From assembly GCF_009930795.1 (NCBI RefSeq), contig NZ_CP017146.1, forward strand, positions 868,001 through 932,000: a DNA stretch of 64,000 bases. Reading direction: 5' to 3'. Position numbers and translations under genes: made by a program. A model generated the notes under the pieces. It did not search any database. It had not been told where the DNA came from and saw nothing but the letters and a program-made list of their open reading frames with translations. Each line of letters begins with the position of its first letter. Positions within the stretch are counted from its first letter, which is position 1. This DNA comes from Marisediminicola antarctica. Lineage in GTDB: Bacteria > Actinomycetota > Actinomycetes > Actinomycetales > Microbacteriaceae. Shown here piece after piece: positions 1 to 7,624 of the stretch.

Positions 1-998
1 CAAACGCGGCGCGCGCGCCCCCGCAGTTCGCGGTGCATCCCGTCGAAGGCCTGCACGCGCGTGAAGTACTTCTTCGGAACCTTCACCACCACGCTGTAGT
101 TGGTATCGACGACGTTCGCGATCGGCGTCTCGGTGATCTGGCTGAGCAGCTGGTAGGCATCCATCTCGTGCAGGTCGAACATCTCCGCCATCCATCGGGT
201 CATCTCCAGCTGCGCGATACGCCAGGAGTCCTCCATCGGACGCGACGAGCCGACGACCATCCAGTAGTCGTCGTTCTCGAGCCTGGGCCAGAGCGGCCCG
301 CCGCCCTTGATCAGCTCGACGATGATCACCGAGTTCATGGCACCCTCGACGGCCGTGCCGCACGCCTCGCCCTCGCCCTGCCGGTAGTGCCCGTCGCCGA
401 TCGAGAGCAGCGCGCCCTCCACATTGACGCCGAGGTAGGCGGTGGTGCCGGCCTTCATCTCGGGGGTGTCCATGTTGCCGCCGAACCGCTCCGGGACGAG
501 TGATGACCGCACCTCGCTGCCGGCGGGTGCGACGCCCACTGTTCCGAGCATCGGGGCCAGCGGCAGTGCCACCTCGAAGTCGCCGAAGCGCGACTGGAAG
601 CCGACGGTTCCGGCATCCGTGTCCACCTCGTAGATCCAGGTCGCCTCGGGGAGTGCGGGTTGCAGCATGGCGGTGCGGTCGGTGCTCGTGAGGCCGCCGA
701 AGAACGGGATGGTGGCGGATGCTCCCCAGCTGCGCGCCGGGGTGAGGCTCACGATGTGCACGGCGAGGGTGTCGCCGGCCTCGGCGCCGACGATGTAGAA
801 CGGACCGGTCTGCGGGTTGAGGTAGCGCACGTCGAGCTTGGCGCTCGCGAGGTCGTCGACCGAGCGGAGGGCGTGGTTGTAGGCATCCTCCGACCAGAGG
901 GCGAGCGCCGTGCCGGGGTTCACCCGCATCACGGGCTCGGCACCACCGAAGGTGTAGACGTACTGCGACCGCTCCGGGGTGAACTCGACGATGTTCAT
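1..998 (-). CDS. Acetamidase/formamidase family protein (3' end beyond window)
   Basis: The reading frame starts at the ATG whose complement is 996-998 and runs off the left edge, so about 332 residues are visible and the C-terminus is missing. The translation begins MNIVEFTPERSQYVY and contains stretches typical of the FmdA/AmdA family, such as AEAGDTLAVHIVSLTP and IGDGHYRQGEGEACGTAVEG. The family hydrolyses formamide or short amides to ammonia and the carboxylate in the cytoplasm. The gene lies only 13 bp downstream of an SDR dehydrogenase on the same strand, so the two are probably cotranscribed. The substrate cannot be told from sequence alone. Confidence 0.85.
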   Translation of the reverse strand, partial: MNIVEFTPERSQYVYTFGGAEPVMRVNPGTALALWSEDAYNHALRSVDDLASAKLDVRYLNPQTGPFYIVGAEAGDTLAVHIVSLTPARSWGASATIPFFGGLTSTDRTAMLQPALPEATWIYEVDTDAGTVGFQSRFGDFEVALPLAPMLGTVGVAPAGSEVRSSLVPERFGGNMDTPEMKAGTTAYLGVNVEGALLSIGDGHYRQGEGEACGTAVEGAMNSVIIVELIKGGGPLWPRLENDDYWMVVGSSRPMEDSWRIAQLEMTRWMAEMFDLHEMDAYQLLSQITETPIANVVDTNYSVVVKVPKKYFTRVQAFDGMHRELRGRARRV

Positions 999-1011
999 TA
1001 GAAGACGTCCA

Positions 1012-1773
1012 TCAGAACTGCATGCCGCGGGTCAGCGCCCCGTCGACGACCAGGTTCGTGCCGCTCGTGCGGCTCGACCGCGGGCTCGAGATGAAGACCA
1101 CGCTGTCGGCGATCTCCTGTGGGGTGCCCATGCGTCCGGTCGGGTTGAGCCCCATCGCCAGGGAGAACAGGTCGGGGTTGCCGGTCTCGATGCCCGCCCA
1201 CACTCCGCCGGGCTCGTAGGTGTTGCCGGGCGAGACCACGTTGGCGCGGATTCCCTTGTCGGCCAGCTGCAGGGCGAGCCCCGAGATGTAGCCGATGATC
1301 GCGGATTTGGCGGTGCCGTAGGGGCCGGATGCGAAGTCGGCTTCTCGCCCCGAGACGCTCGAGATCGCGACGATGGAGGGGGCGGGGCTGTTCTCCAGGT
1401 AGGGGAGCGACGCCTTGACGAGGTTGACGGTGCCCATGAGGTCGACCTCGAACGACTCGACCCAGTTCTCCGCCGTGTCGGGAATCGCCAGGGCGCTCAC
1501 GTTGGCCACGATCATGTCGATGCCGCCGAGGCGCACGGCGGTGTCATCGACCCAGGCGGTGAGGGCGGCGGCGTCGCGCACGTTCAGCACCGAGCCGAGC
1601 ACCGTCGGTGTGGCATCGGCGTAGGCGGCCTCGACGGCCGCGACTTCATCGGCATCCCGCGCACAGAACGCGACATTGGCGCCCTCCGAGACGAACGCGT
1701 CGACGATGGCGCGCCCGATTCCCTTGGTTCCGCCGGTGACGAGTGCAGTTTTTCCCGTGAGGTTGAGGTCCAT
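1012..1773 (-). CDS. SDR family NAD(P)-dependent oxidoreductase
   Basis: This is a 253-residue classical short-chain dehydrogenase/reductase. The nucleotide-binding glycine motif TGGTKGIG is at residues 13-20, the catalytic serine is at 138/139, and the YGTAK active-site signature gives Tyr152 and Lys156. I placed the start at the ATG at 1773 because MDLNLTGKTALVTGG is the normal SDR beginning and AGGA lies just upstream; the frame is open further upstream only into the operator region. It is followed by the acetamidase after 13 bp. Its upstream region is shared with the divergent hipBA operon and carries three HipB-like operators, so it may be repressed together with hipBA (inference). The substrate is unknown. 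Confidence 0.88.
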   Translation of the reverse strand: MDLNLTGKTALVTGGTKGIGRAIVDAFVSEGANVAFCARDADEVAAVEAAYADATPTVLGSVLNVRDAAALTAWVDDTAVRLGGIDMIVANVSALAIPDTAENWVESFEVDLMGTVNLVKASLPYLENSPAPSIVAISSVSGREADFASGPYGTAKSAIIGYISGLALQLADKGIRANVVSPGNTYEPGGVWAGIETGNPDLFSLAMGLNPTGRMGTPQEIADSVVFISSPRSSRTSGTNLVVDGALTRGMQF

Positions 1774-1830
1774 GAAGTGATCCTGCCAGTTTTGTGGGGC
1801 GGGGAGGTTATTTAGCTCGCAGGTGTGGCC

Positions 1831-1904
1831 TGACGGTAAAATCTCCGTCAGTAGGCTTGACGGCAATAACACCGTCATCTACGCTGAAGGCAATAAGACC
1901 GTCA
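1831..1904. promoter_or_regulatory. Three evenly spaced HipB-type operators
   Basis: Three copies of TGACGG-N8-CCGTCA lie at 1831-1850, 1858-1877 and 1885-1904. The first two are perfect inverted repeats; the third has TGAAGG on the left arm. Start-to-start spacing is exactly 27 bp both times and the 8-bp spacers are A/T-rich (taaaatct, caataaca, caataaga). E. coli HipB binds palindromes with an 8-bp spacer (TATCC-N8-GGATA), so the same architecture next to a HipB gene strongly suggests autoregulatory operators. They also lie upstream of the divergent SDR gene. Confidence 0.8.
1857..1885 (+). promoter_or_regulatory. Putative hipBA promoter inside the operator array
   Basis: TTGACG at 1857-1862 and TACGCT at 1880-1885 are separated by 17 bp and resemble -35 and -10 boxes (actinobacterial -10 TAnnnT). 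The -35 box is part of operator 2 and the -10 box abuts operator 3, so HipB binding would block RNA polymerase. The predicted transcript starts about 25 bases before the hipB ATG, and AGGAG at 1904-1908 is the ribosome binding site. Confidence 0.5.
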
Positions 1905-1916
1905 GGAGTGGCCACC

Positions 1917-2174
1917 ATGGCAGCACGAGGAGAAGTACGCAGCCCCGACGCCCTCGGACGGATGCTGCAGCAGGGCCGACTCGTCAGCGGACTGACCCAG
2001 CGTGAGCTTGCGGACCGGCTCGATACCGACCAGAAGTACGTGTGGGCACTGGAGTCGGGCAAGAACACGATCGTGCTCGAACGCATCTTCGCGATGATGC
2101 GGGAGACCGGCATCCGGATGTATCTCGAGATCGAGCCGCCAACCTCCGACAGCCCGGACGAGCCCCGTGGCTGA
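1917..2174 (+). CDS. hipB: HipB-like antitoxin, XRE-family DNA-binding protein
   Basis: This 85-residue protein has a Cro/C1-type helix-turn-helix at about residues 14-65 (LTQRELADRLDTDQKYVWALESGKN is the central part in outline). Its position immediately before hipA identifies it as the antitoxin and repressor of the operon. The ATG at 1917 is chosen because AGGAG sits six bases upstream and directly follows operator 3; a longer in-frame start would lie inside the operators. The last 8 bases overlap the GTG start of hipA, which implies translational coupling. Confidence 0.9.
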   Translation: MAARGEVRSPDALGRMLQQGRLVSGLTQRELADRLDTDQKYVWALESGKNTIVLERIFAMMRETGIRMYLEIEPPTSDSPDEPRG

Positions 2175-3402
2175 CCTGCGCGTAGAGCTCTGCGGCGAAC
2201 TCGTCGGCCGCCTCGTCGGCACCGACCGGCGCTCGTTCGATTTCGTCGCCGACCCCCAGGCCATCGAGACCTTCGGGCTCGGCAGCACGATGCTCTCCGA
2301 ATCGGTTCCCTTCGAGCTCGTCGCCAACCGCAGTAGGGGCGCACGTCGCCGCAACTTTTTCGCCGAGCTGCTTCCCGAGGGCATGGCGCTCGACAGCCTC
2401 GCCGCCGAATTGCGAGTGTCGACCGACGACATCATCCCGCTGCTGGCGCAGTACGGCAGGGACGTCGCCGGCGCCGTGCAGATTTACGACCCCGAGGCGC
2501 CAGGCGAGCCGTGCACCCCGGAACTCGCTCCGGTCGACGCCGACGAGGTGGGCCGGATGCTGGCGAACACGCAGTCCGCTCCCCTCGGCAACCATCCGCA
2601 GTCGGGCCGTACCTCGCTGGCGGGTGTGCAGGACAAGATCGTGCTGGCGCGCCAGGGCAGTCAGTGGTTCCAGGTTCTCGATGGGTATCCGTCCAGCCAC
2701 ATCATCAAGTCGCCGTCGACGCGTCATCCGACGATCACCTTCGACGAAGAGTACGGCTTCCGTGCGGCCAAGGCGGCCGGCCTCACGACGTTCGACAGCT
2801 GGATCGAGGACTTCGGCGACGTTCGCGGCCTGGTGATCGAGCGATACGACAGGTCGCGCGAGTCGCCCGATGGACGCATCCATCAGGAGGACATGAATCA
2901 GGCCCTGGGCGCCGCAAAGAACGAGAAATACCAGGAGTTCGGAGGCAAGGTCTCGCTTCGCCGAATCGCCGGGGTGCTGGGTCGGAACGGCGACCGGCGT
3001 TCGGTGGACCAGCTTCTCCGGCTCGTGACCGTCTCGCAGGCGCTGGGCAACCTCGATCTGCACGGCAAGAACATCAGCATGCTGCACCTGCGCGACGGGA
3101 GCACGAGAATAGCGCCGGCCTACGACGTTGTGCCACAGACCCACCTCGACAGCGGGGGAAGGATGGCGCTGGCTATCAATGGCAAGTACGCGCATGCCAC
3201 GATCGCGATGGACGACCTTGTCGCCGAGGGTGAATCGTGGAAGGTTCGTTCGCCTCGCCCGCTCGTCGCCGAGGCGCTGGAAGCGGTCGAGGCGTTCGTG
3301 GCCGCGGAAAACCCTGACGCTGGATCGTATTCCGGGCTGCGGGAGGATATTGCCCGGTTCACGGCGAACCTGCTGGGTGGACGGCCGACCGGGTCCCGCT
3401 GA
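2167..3402 (+). CDS. hipA: HipA family serine/threonine kinase toxin
   Basis: This 411-residue protein is close to the usual HipA length. Visible kinase features are the SLAGVQDK motif at 150-157, HIIK at 178-181, ERYDR at 225-229, the catalytic loop GNLDLHGKN at 294-302 (Asp297, Asn302) and the metal-binding PAYD at 317-320. All look intact, so the toxin should be active. E. coli HipA phosphorylates glutamyl-tRNA synthetase and triggers growth arrest and persistence; the target here is inferred. Translation starts at a GTG overlapping the hipB stop by 8 bases. Confidence 0.92.
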   Translation: MADLRVELCGELVGRLVGTDRRSFDFVADPQAIETFGLGSTMLSESVPFELVANRSRGARRRNFFAELLPEGMALDSLAAELRVSTDDIIPLLAQYGRDVAGAVQIYDPEAPGEPCTPELAPVDADEVGRMLANTQSAPLGNHPQSGRTSLAGVQDKIVLARQGSQWFQVLDGYPSSHIIKSPSTRHPTITFDEEYGFRAAKAAGLTTFDSWIEDFGDVRGLVIERYDRSRESPDGRIHQEDMNQALGAAKNEKYQEFGGKVSLRRIAGVLGRNGDRRSVDQLLRLVTVSQALGNLDLHGKNISMLHLRDGSTRIAPAYDVVPQTHLDSGGRMALAINGKYAHATIAMDDLVAEGESWKVRSPRPLVAEALEAVEAFVAAENPDAGSYSGLREDIARFTANLLGGRPTGSR

Positions 3403-3428
3403 CAGCCACGCCAAATTGGACGTGCCGG

Positions 3429-4682
3429 TCACTCAGGAAACAGAGCAGCCTCGACCTCGGCCTTAGTCACGCTGCGATCGATCGTCCGGGCCCGCCGCTG
3501 TGCGTCGTCGAGCACGAGGCTGATGCCGTCCTCGACGGATGCTACGTCGCCGCTCAGATTCAGGCCGTCCATGCCGACCTCGCTGAACGCCCCGACGGAG
3601 AGGAGCAGTCGCAGGGCGAGACGGATTTGCTCGGCAGGCACGTCCGATAGCTCGCCCCCGACGCGGTCTGACAGGTCGTCGAACGGCAGTGGCTCGAATT
3701 GGAGCGTCAGCTCGGTCAACACCTTGGTCAGCGGCCCAATCTCGGGATAGGAGATGCGCGGCGGCACCGCCTCGAGCTCTGCCCGCAGTGACGGTGGAGT
3801 CACCGTCGTGGGCTGCGGGGTGGCGGTGGGCGAGGCGTTCGCAACGTTGGGGCGGAACATCGGGAGCTTGCAGGCATCCTCGATGAAACTGCCGAGCGTT
3901 CTGTAATCGAAGTCCGAGTAGGTGACCCGTGGCCACCGGCGGCGCAGCAGACCGCCCATCACCGCGCCATCCACCGCGCCCGATTTCAGTGCATTCGGGT
4001 GCGATTTGGTGAGCTGGACCACGGTCGCGACGTACTCCTTGAGCGACGGGATTCTGTCGGAGGGCACCGAGGACAGTGCCGCTGCGGCCGGCTTCGTGGC
4101 CGTCGCATCGGCCTTCGCGCGGGCCACGGGTGGCACGGGGCTCAGCAGGTCCTCGCCAACCCGCACCTCCAGAAAGTGGTCGACCACGGTGCGCAGGAGT
4201 TTGCTGACGCCGCCCGCCCGTCCGTCGCTCAGGCCGACCCCGATGACGACTTTTCCGAGATACTGGAGGCGCCGCACGAGAGGAACGAAGTCACCGTCGC
4301 CGCTGACGATGACGAATACCTTCACCCAGGGCGCCTCGACGGCGACCGTCAGCGCGTCGACCACGAGCTGGATGTCGGCGGCATTCTTGCGCCGGCCGTC
4401 GTGATTGGCGGATGCTCGGCCGTCGTTGGAGAAGATGTGCACGGGCTCCACCCCGTTCTCGAGCACCTCACGGTGGTAGGTGGTCATGCCCTTGAAGCCC
4501 CAGTTCGCGTAGGCCCGAGTGGTCGCGGCGAGGGAACCAACCTCGAGGCTCTTCACCTCCGCATGGATCTCGTTCAGGATGCGGGAGAGCGGCACCCCCG
4601 AGACATCCGCCCCGTACCCGCCGAACAGGTTCTCCATGTCGATGAAGACCGCAATGTCTCTGCGTCCGACGGGGTCGTCCAT
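3429..4682 (-). CDS. NYN domain protein with C-terminal LOTUS/OST-HTH-like domain
   Basis: The 417-residue protein opens with a NYN (PIN-like, LabA/DUF88) domain: acidic positions are seen in AVFIDMENL (Asp15), in AADIQLVVDAL and in SGDGDFVPLV, consistent with a metal-dependent RNase fold. Residues about 212-280 (IPSLKEYVATVVQL onwards to a FIEDACKLPMF stretch) look like an OST-HTH/LOTUS RNA-binding domain, and a further winged-helix-like segment follows at about 315-400. The likely role is RNA binding or cleavage; no substrate is evident. The ATG at 4682 has GAGAGGA upstream. It is convergent with hipA with 26 bp between the stop codons. Confidence 0.8.
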   Translation of the reverse strand: MDDPVGRRDIAVFIDMENLFGGYGADVSGVPLSRILNEIHAEVKSLEVGSLAATTRAYANWGFKGMTTYHREVLENGVEPVHIFSNDGRASANHDGRRKNAADIQLVVDALTVAVEAPWVKVFVIVSGDGDFVPLVRRLQYLGKVVIGVGLSDGRAGGVSKLLRTVVDHFLEVRVGEDLLSPVPPVARAKADATATKPAAAALSSVPSDRIPSLKEYVATVVQLTKSHPNALKSGAVDGAVMGGLLRRRWPRVTYSDFDYRTLGSFIEDACKLPMFRPNVANASPTATPQPTTVTPPSLRAELEAVPPRISYPEIGPLTKVLTELTLQFEPLPFDDLSDRVGGELSDVPAEQIRLALRLLLSVGAFSEVGMDGLNLSGDVASVEDGISLVLDDAQRRARTIDRSVTKAEVEAALFPE

Positions 4683-4789
4683 GGAGTTCCTCTCGTTGGT
4701 GGCGCTGCCGCCGGTGTTCTTTCAGTGCGGGACGTCACTCGGGGAGTACTGCGAATCTGCCGTTGAGGTCGTCCGGGGCTGCTCGCTGG

Positions 4790-5311
4790 CTAAAGGATCA
4801 ACCACAGGAAGAGTGCGACCCCGATGACACCCAGTGCAATGCCCACACCCGCGGTTCCGCGTCCCGTCGTCCGTGCGCCCAAGCTCTCCAGACGGTACGA
4901 CGCGGCGAGGCCGACCGCCGAGAACACGAGCCCAAGAATGCTCAGCAGTGCGAGCGGATTGAATAGCATCCCCACAAGAGACAAGAGGAGTCCCGTGTAC
5001 GCCATCGGGTTGTGCTGGCGGAGCTCGCGGTCTTTCTCCTTGCGTGACAACGGTGCAGGCGGCGCAGTCTCAACATGAATCTCTCGAGGTGTGTATCCGG
5101 CCATTGGCAGATAGGCGCGGGCGTCGGGCTCATACAACGCCGTGTTCGGGAGTGGGGCTTGCAGCGGAGCCGGCGCAGGCGTTGGCACCACCGGTGACGG
5201 CACTCGACGTCGGGTCTCCTCTGACCAGGCGATGCCGTTCCACCATCGGAACTGTTCGGGGTCGGAAGGGTCTGCCGGGTCCTGGTACCAGCCTGAGACG
5301 GGTGTAGTCAC
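4790..5311 (-). CDS. DUF2510 domain membrane protein
   Basis: The 173-residue protein starts with a DUF2510 motif (SGWYQDPADPS, then FRWWNGIAWSEET), a short tryptophan-rich module common at the N-terminus of actinobacterial membrane proteins. A proline-rich linker follows, then two hydrophobic segments (AYTGLLLSLVGMLFNPLAL with the following 20 residues, and the last 25 residues). The frame is open further upstream, but the GTG at 5311 is preferred because AAGGA lies eight bases before it and the DUF2510 motif begins directly after it. The function is unknown. Confidence 0.78.
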   Translation of the reverse strand: MTTPVSGWYQDPADPSDPEQFRWWNGIAWSEETRRRVPSPVVPTPAPAPLQAPLPNTALYEPDARAYLPMAGYTPREIHVETAPPAPLSRKEKDRELRQHNPMAYTGLLLSLVGMLFNPLALLSILGLVFSAVGLAASYRLESLGARTTGRGTAGVGIALGVIGVALFLWLIL

Positions 5312-5366
5312 GGGTGCGTCCTTGTTTTTCTGGAGGTAGCGGAGAATCCCGTGACCTGGTGCGTGT

Positions 5367-5579
5367 CTACTGCCGGTTAGTACGAGCCGGCACGTAGTAG
5401 TCACCTCGCATGTAGCGGTACTCGCGATCGAGCGCCCTGCGCGAGAACTTGAGAATCAGCCGAACGTAAAGGCTCATGATCCAAGCCGAGAGGATGAAGC
5501 CTCCGACAACGAGGACGATCCAGAACAGGATCGCCAAACCGCCGTAGCCGGCAATGCCGATGATGTCATCTGGATTCAT
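5367..5579 (-). CDS. Small single-pass membrane protein
   Basis: This 70-residue protein is MNPDD followed by one long hydrophobic segment (about residues 8-38) and a basic cytoplasmic tail with RRALDREYRYMRG. No family was recognised. The ATG at 5579 is chosen because the upstream in-frame extension is not membrane-like and lacks a good ribosome binding site. It lies on the same strand as the DUF2510 gene, 55 bp upstream of that gene's start. The moderate confidence reflects its small size. Confidence 0.5.
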   Translation of the reverse strand: MNPDDIIGIAGYGGLAILFWIVLVVGGFILSAWIMSLYVRLILKFSRRALDREYRYMRGDYYVPARTNRQ

Positions 5580-5784
5580 TCGATCAACATATCGAGGTGC
5601 GTATGAAAATGATAGACACTCGTTTAGGGGACTTGGTGACCTGTTGGGGGGTTGGGGTTCCCTGTCGAGGCCGCTTTGAAAGTGAATAAAAGGTATGTTC
5701 ATGAATGTGCCTGTTCGGCGCCTGCTGGGTTGAACCGCGCGCCTCAGTAGTTCATAAAAGGGCCAGAAGGTGGGCTCGGACTGG

Positions 5785-7146
5785 ATGATGATGACCGAAG
5801 CCATCGACATACCTGCGATCGACGAGCCCACTCTGATTGTGGTGATAAACCGAGCATGGCGCCCGGGTTTGACTGCAGATCAGGTCTACGAAGCCACCCG
5901 CGGTCACTGGAGGGTTGGCAGAACTTCTCGAGAGGCCGTATCCCTGGTCATAGGCGTCGCCGATCACGAGGTCCGTGGTGTATACCGTCCCGAGAGCTGG
6001 TTTTCCTCACCGCTAATTGGAGAGGAGGGCAGGTGGGGTTTTGAGGGTGTTCCGGCGAACGATCTCCAGGCGATTCTTGGCACATCAGTCGATCGCCTTC
6101 GTCGCGCGAATGGGGCAGCAAACCCGGTCCGTTTATTCCTCGATGGGATTCCGGGTGTTGACGTTCTGGAGGCTGCTGGCTACACATGGGAGCTGGATCC
6201 GGGAGACTTTCTTGGCCGACACGAGCGCGGTCAAGTTTACGGTGGAGCACTTTACGGTGGAATCGAAATGTCGTCCGTGACACCGAACGTCTTTGTCTAC
6301 TCCGACCCGCGGGCTGGACTGATTAACGGCTACGACTTTGATGGCTGGAATGAAGATCGCACCCTGTTCTATTACACCGGTGAAGGTCGGGCTGGATCTC
6401 AAACTATGCGTGAGGGCAACAAGGCGATCCTCGACCACTCGGCGGATGGAAGAGCGCTTCGGCTATTTGTTGCCGAGGGATTCGAACCGAAGAGCAAAAC
6501 GGCGCGACAGCGTTACCTGGGTGAGTTCAAGGTTGACGAGCTGCGTCCGTTCGATGTGGAAGAAGCGTTGGATTCGAACGGGGAACTCAGGAGCGTGTTC
6601 GTCTTCCGATTGCGACCTGTAGGGGACGTCCTTGCGCGGTCGCGAGAGGACAGCCAAGACCCCATCGCGGCCGAGACGTCGGTGGAAAATTACGAGCTGA
6701 ATGGTCAGGGTCTCGAGCAGCTTGTGGAGCAGATCGAAGTAGAAATGCTTCGGACGCCATCGTCGATGCATCTGATGTCGGAGCGTCTGACGATAGTGGT
6801 TCGACGCGAGGCCGCAATGGTGCTTGCGTTGCGCGACTTTCTCGGCACTAACGGGCAACGTATCGTCAGACACCGGATACGCCCGCAAGGTCAAGCGTTT
6901 TCACTCATGACTGATGCCTACGACGCCTCCGGCGGAATACTCTACGAAGCAAAATCTGATGCCACTCGTCAATCTGTTCGCATGGCAATAGGTCAAATGC
7001 TGGACTACCAGCGGTTCATGCCCGCCGGCACTCGTTTGGCTTTACTTGTGCCCGTTCTTCCGGCTTTGGATCTGCAGGACCTCTGCCGGAGCCTCGGAAT
7101 TGGGATTTGTGTTCCCAATGGCAAGAAGTTCGAGACGTATTGGTGA
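5785..7146 (+). CDS. SRA-like domain / PD-(D/E)XK nuclease, predicted modification-dependent restriction enzyme
   Basis: The protein has about 453 residues. An N-terminal segment (ADQVYEATRGHWRVGRTSR) is of a kind also seen in other bacterial nucleases (from memory). Residues ~165-230 carry NVFVYSDP, a GYDFDGW segment, FYYTGEGRAGSQ, GNKAILDH and LRLFVAEG, which match the SRA-like base-reading domain of ScoMcrA-type enzymes. The C-terminus has an Asp (TDAYD), GGILYEAK (Glu388/Lys390) and AIGQMLDYQRF, the D..ExK..Q pattern of PD-(D/E)XK nucleases. The combination predicts a type IV enzyme cutting modified DNA. The base composition is lower than that of its neighbours (30, 31 and 36 G+C in three sampled 60-base rows), a sign of transfer. 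The start is uncertain: a GTG at 5770 is also possible. Confidence 0.75.
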   Translation: MMMTEAIDIPAIDEPTLIVVINRAWRPGLTADQVYEATRGHWRVGRTSREAVSLVIGVADHEVRGVYRPESWFSSPLIGEEGRWGFEGVPANDLQAILGTSVDRLRRANGAANPVRLFLDGIPGVDVLEAAGYTWELDPGDFLGRHERGQVYGGALYGGIEMSSVTPNVFVYSDPRAGLINGYDFDGWNEDRTLFYYTGEGRAGSQTMREGNKAILDHSADGRALRLFVAEGFEPKSKTARQRYLGEFKVDELRPFDVEEALDSNGELRSVFVFRLRPVGDVLARSREDSQDPIAAETSVENYELNGQGLEQLVEQIEVEMLRTPSSMHLMSERLTIVVRREAAMVLALRDFLGTNGQRIVRHRIRPQGQAFSLMTDAYDASGGILYEAKSDATRQSVRMAIGQMLDYQRFMPAGTRLALLVPVLPALDLQDLCRSLGIGICVPNGKKFETYW

Positions 7147-7242
7147 TGCGCGCAGCATCCTCGGTTCAAATGACCGATGTGATTCGAGACGTATTGGTGA
7201 TGCGCGCAGCATCCTCGGTTCAAATGACCGATGTGATTCGAG
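7129..7242. repeat. 54-bp perfect tandem duplication
   Basis: Bases 7129-7182 are repeated exactly at 7183-7236, and the first six bases of a third copy follow at 7237-7242. The first copy contains the last codons and the TGA of the SRA nuclease gene, so the second copy is non-coding. Each copy includes a small hairpin (TCGGT-tcaaatg-ACCGA). Confidence 0.95.
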
Positions 7243-7342
7243 TGCTCCGCTCGCCCATGATTGCAGGCGGCCCCAAGATCGGCCCAACTGCTAGGTTGAC
7301 GCAATTACCGCCCGTTCAGTCCGTGACGAACTCGCGGCCTTC

Positions 7343-7624
7343 GTGGCCGAGCGTGACTGGGGCCAGTTCCATACCCCCGAGAACCTCGCGAAGAGCATCG
7401 CGATCGAGGCCGGCGAGCTGCTCGAGTGCTTCCAGTGGAGCCCAGATGCTGACACCGATCGAGTGCGCGGCGAGCTGGCCGACGTACTCACCTACTGCAT
7501 CCTGTTGGCAGAGCGCATCGGGGCGGATCCGGATCAACTCGTTCTCGAGAAGCTTGCCGTGACTCGGGCGAAGTATCCGGCCGATAAGGCGCGGGGGCGA
7601 AGCGCGAAGTATGACGCCCTTTGA
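7343..7624 (+). CDS. MazG-like nucleotide pyrophosphohydrolase
   Basis: The MazG-like fold is shown by EAGE (Glu22, Glu25) and ELAD (Glu44, Asp47), the ExxE...ExxD metal-binding pattern of the all-alpha NTP pyrophosphohydrolases. The 93 residues given start at a GTG. The alignable protein actually begins earlier: the in-frame codons from 7295 read VDAITARSVRDELAAFV, typical of the family's first helix, but they follow a TAG at 7292 and contain no ATG, GTG or TTG (only an ATT at 7304). The 5' end may have been damaged when the upstream island was rearranged. The stop overlaps the helicase start by 14 bases, so the two are coupled. Confidence 0.8.
   Translation: MAERDWGQFHTPENLAKSIAIEAGELLECFQWSPDADTDRVRGELADVLTYCILLAERIGADPDQLVLEKLAVTRAKYPADKARGRSAKYDAL

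Noticed and set aside
7155-7180. tRNA T-arm-like hairpin (GGTTCAAAT) in the 54-bp repeat
   Set aside because: No acceptor, D or anticodon stems can be found around it, and the stem/loop register does not fit a T-arm.
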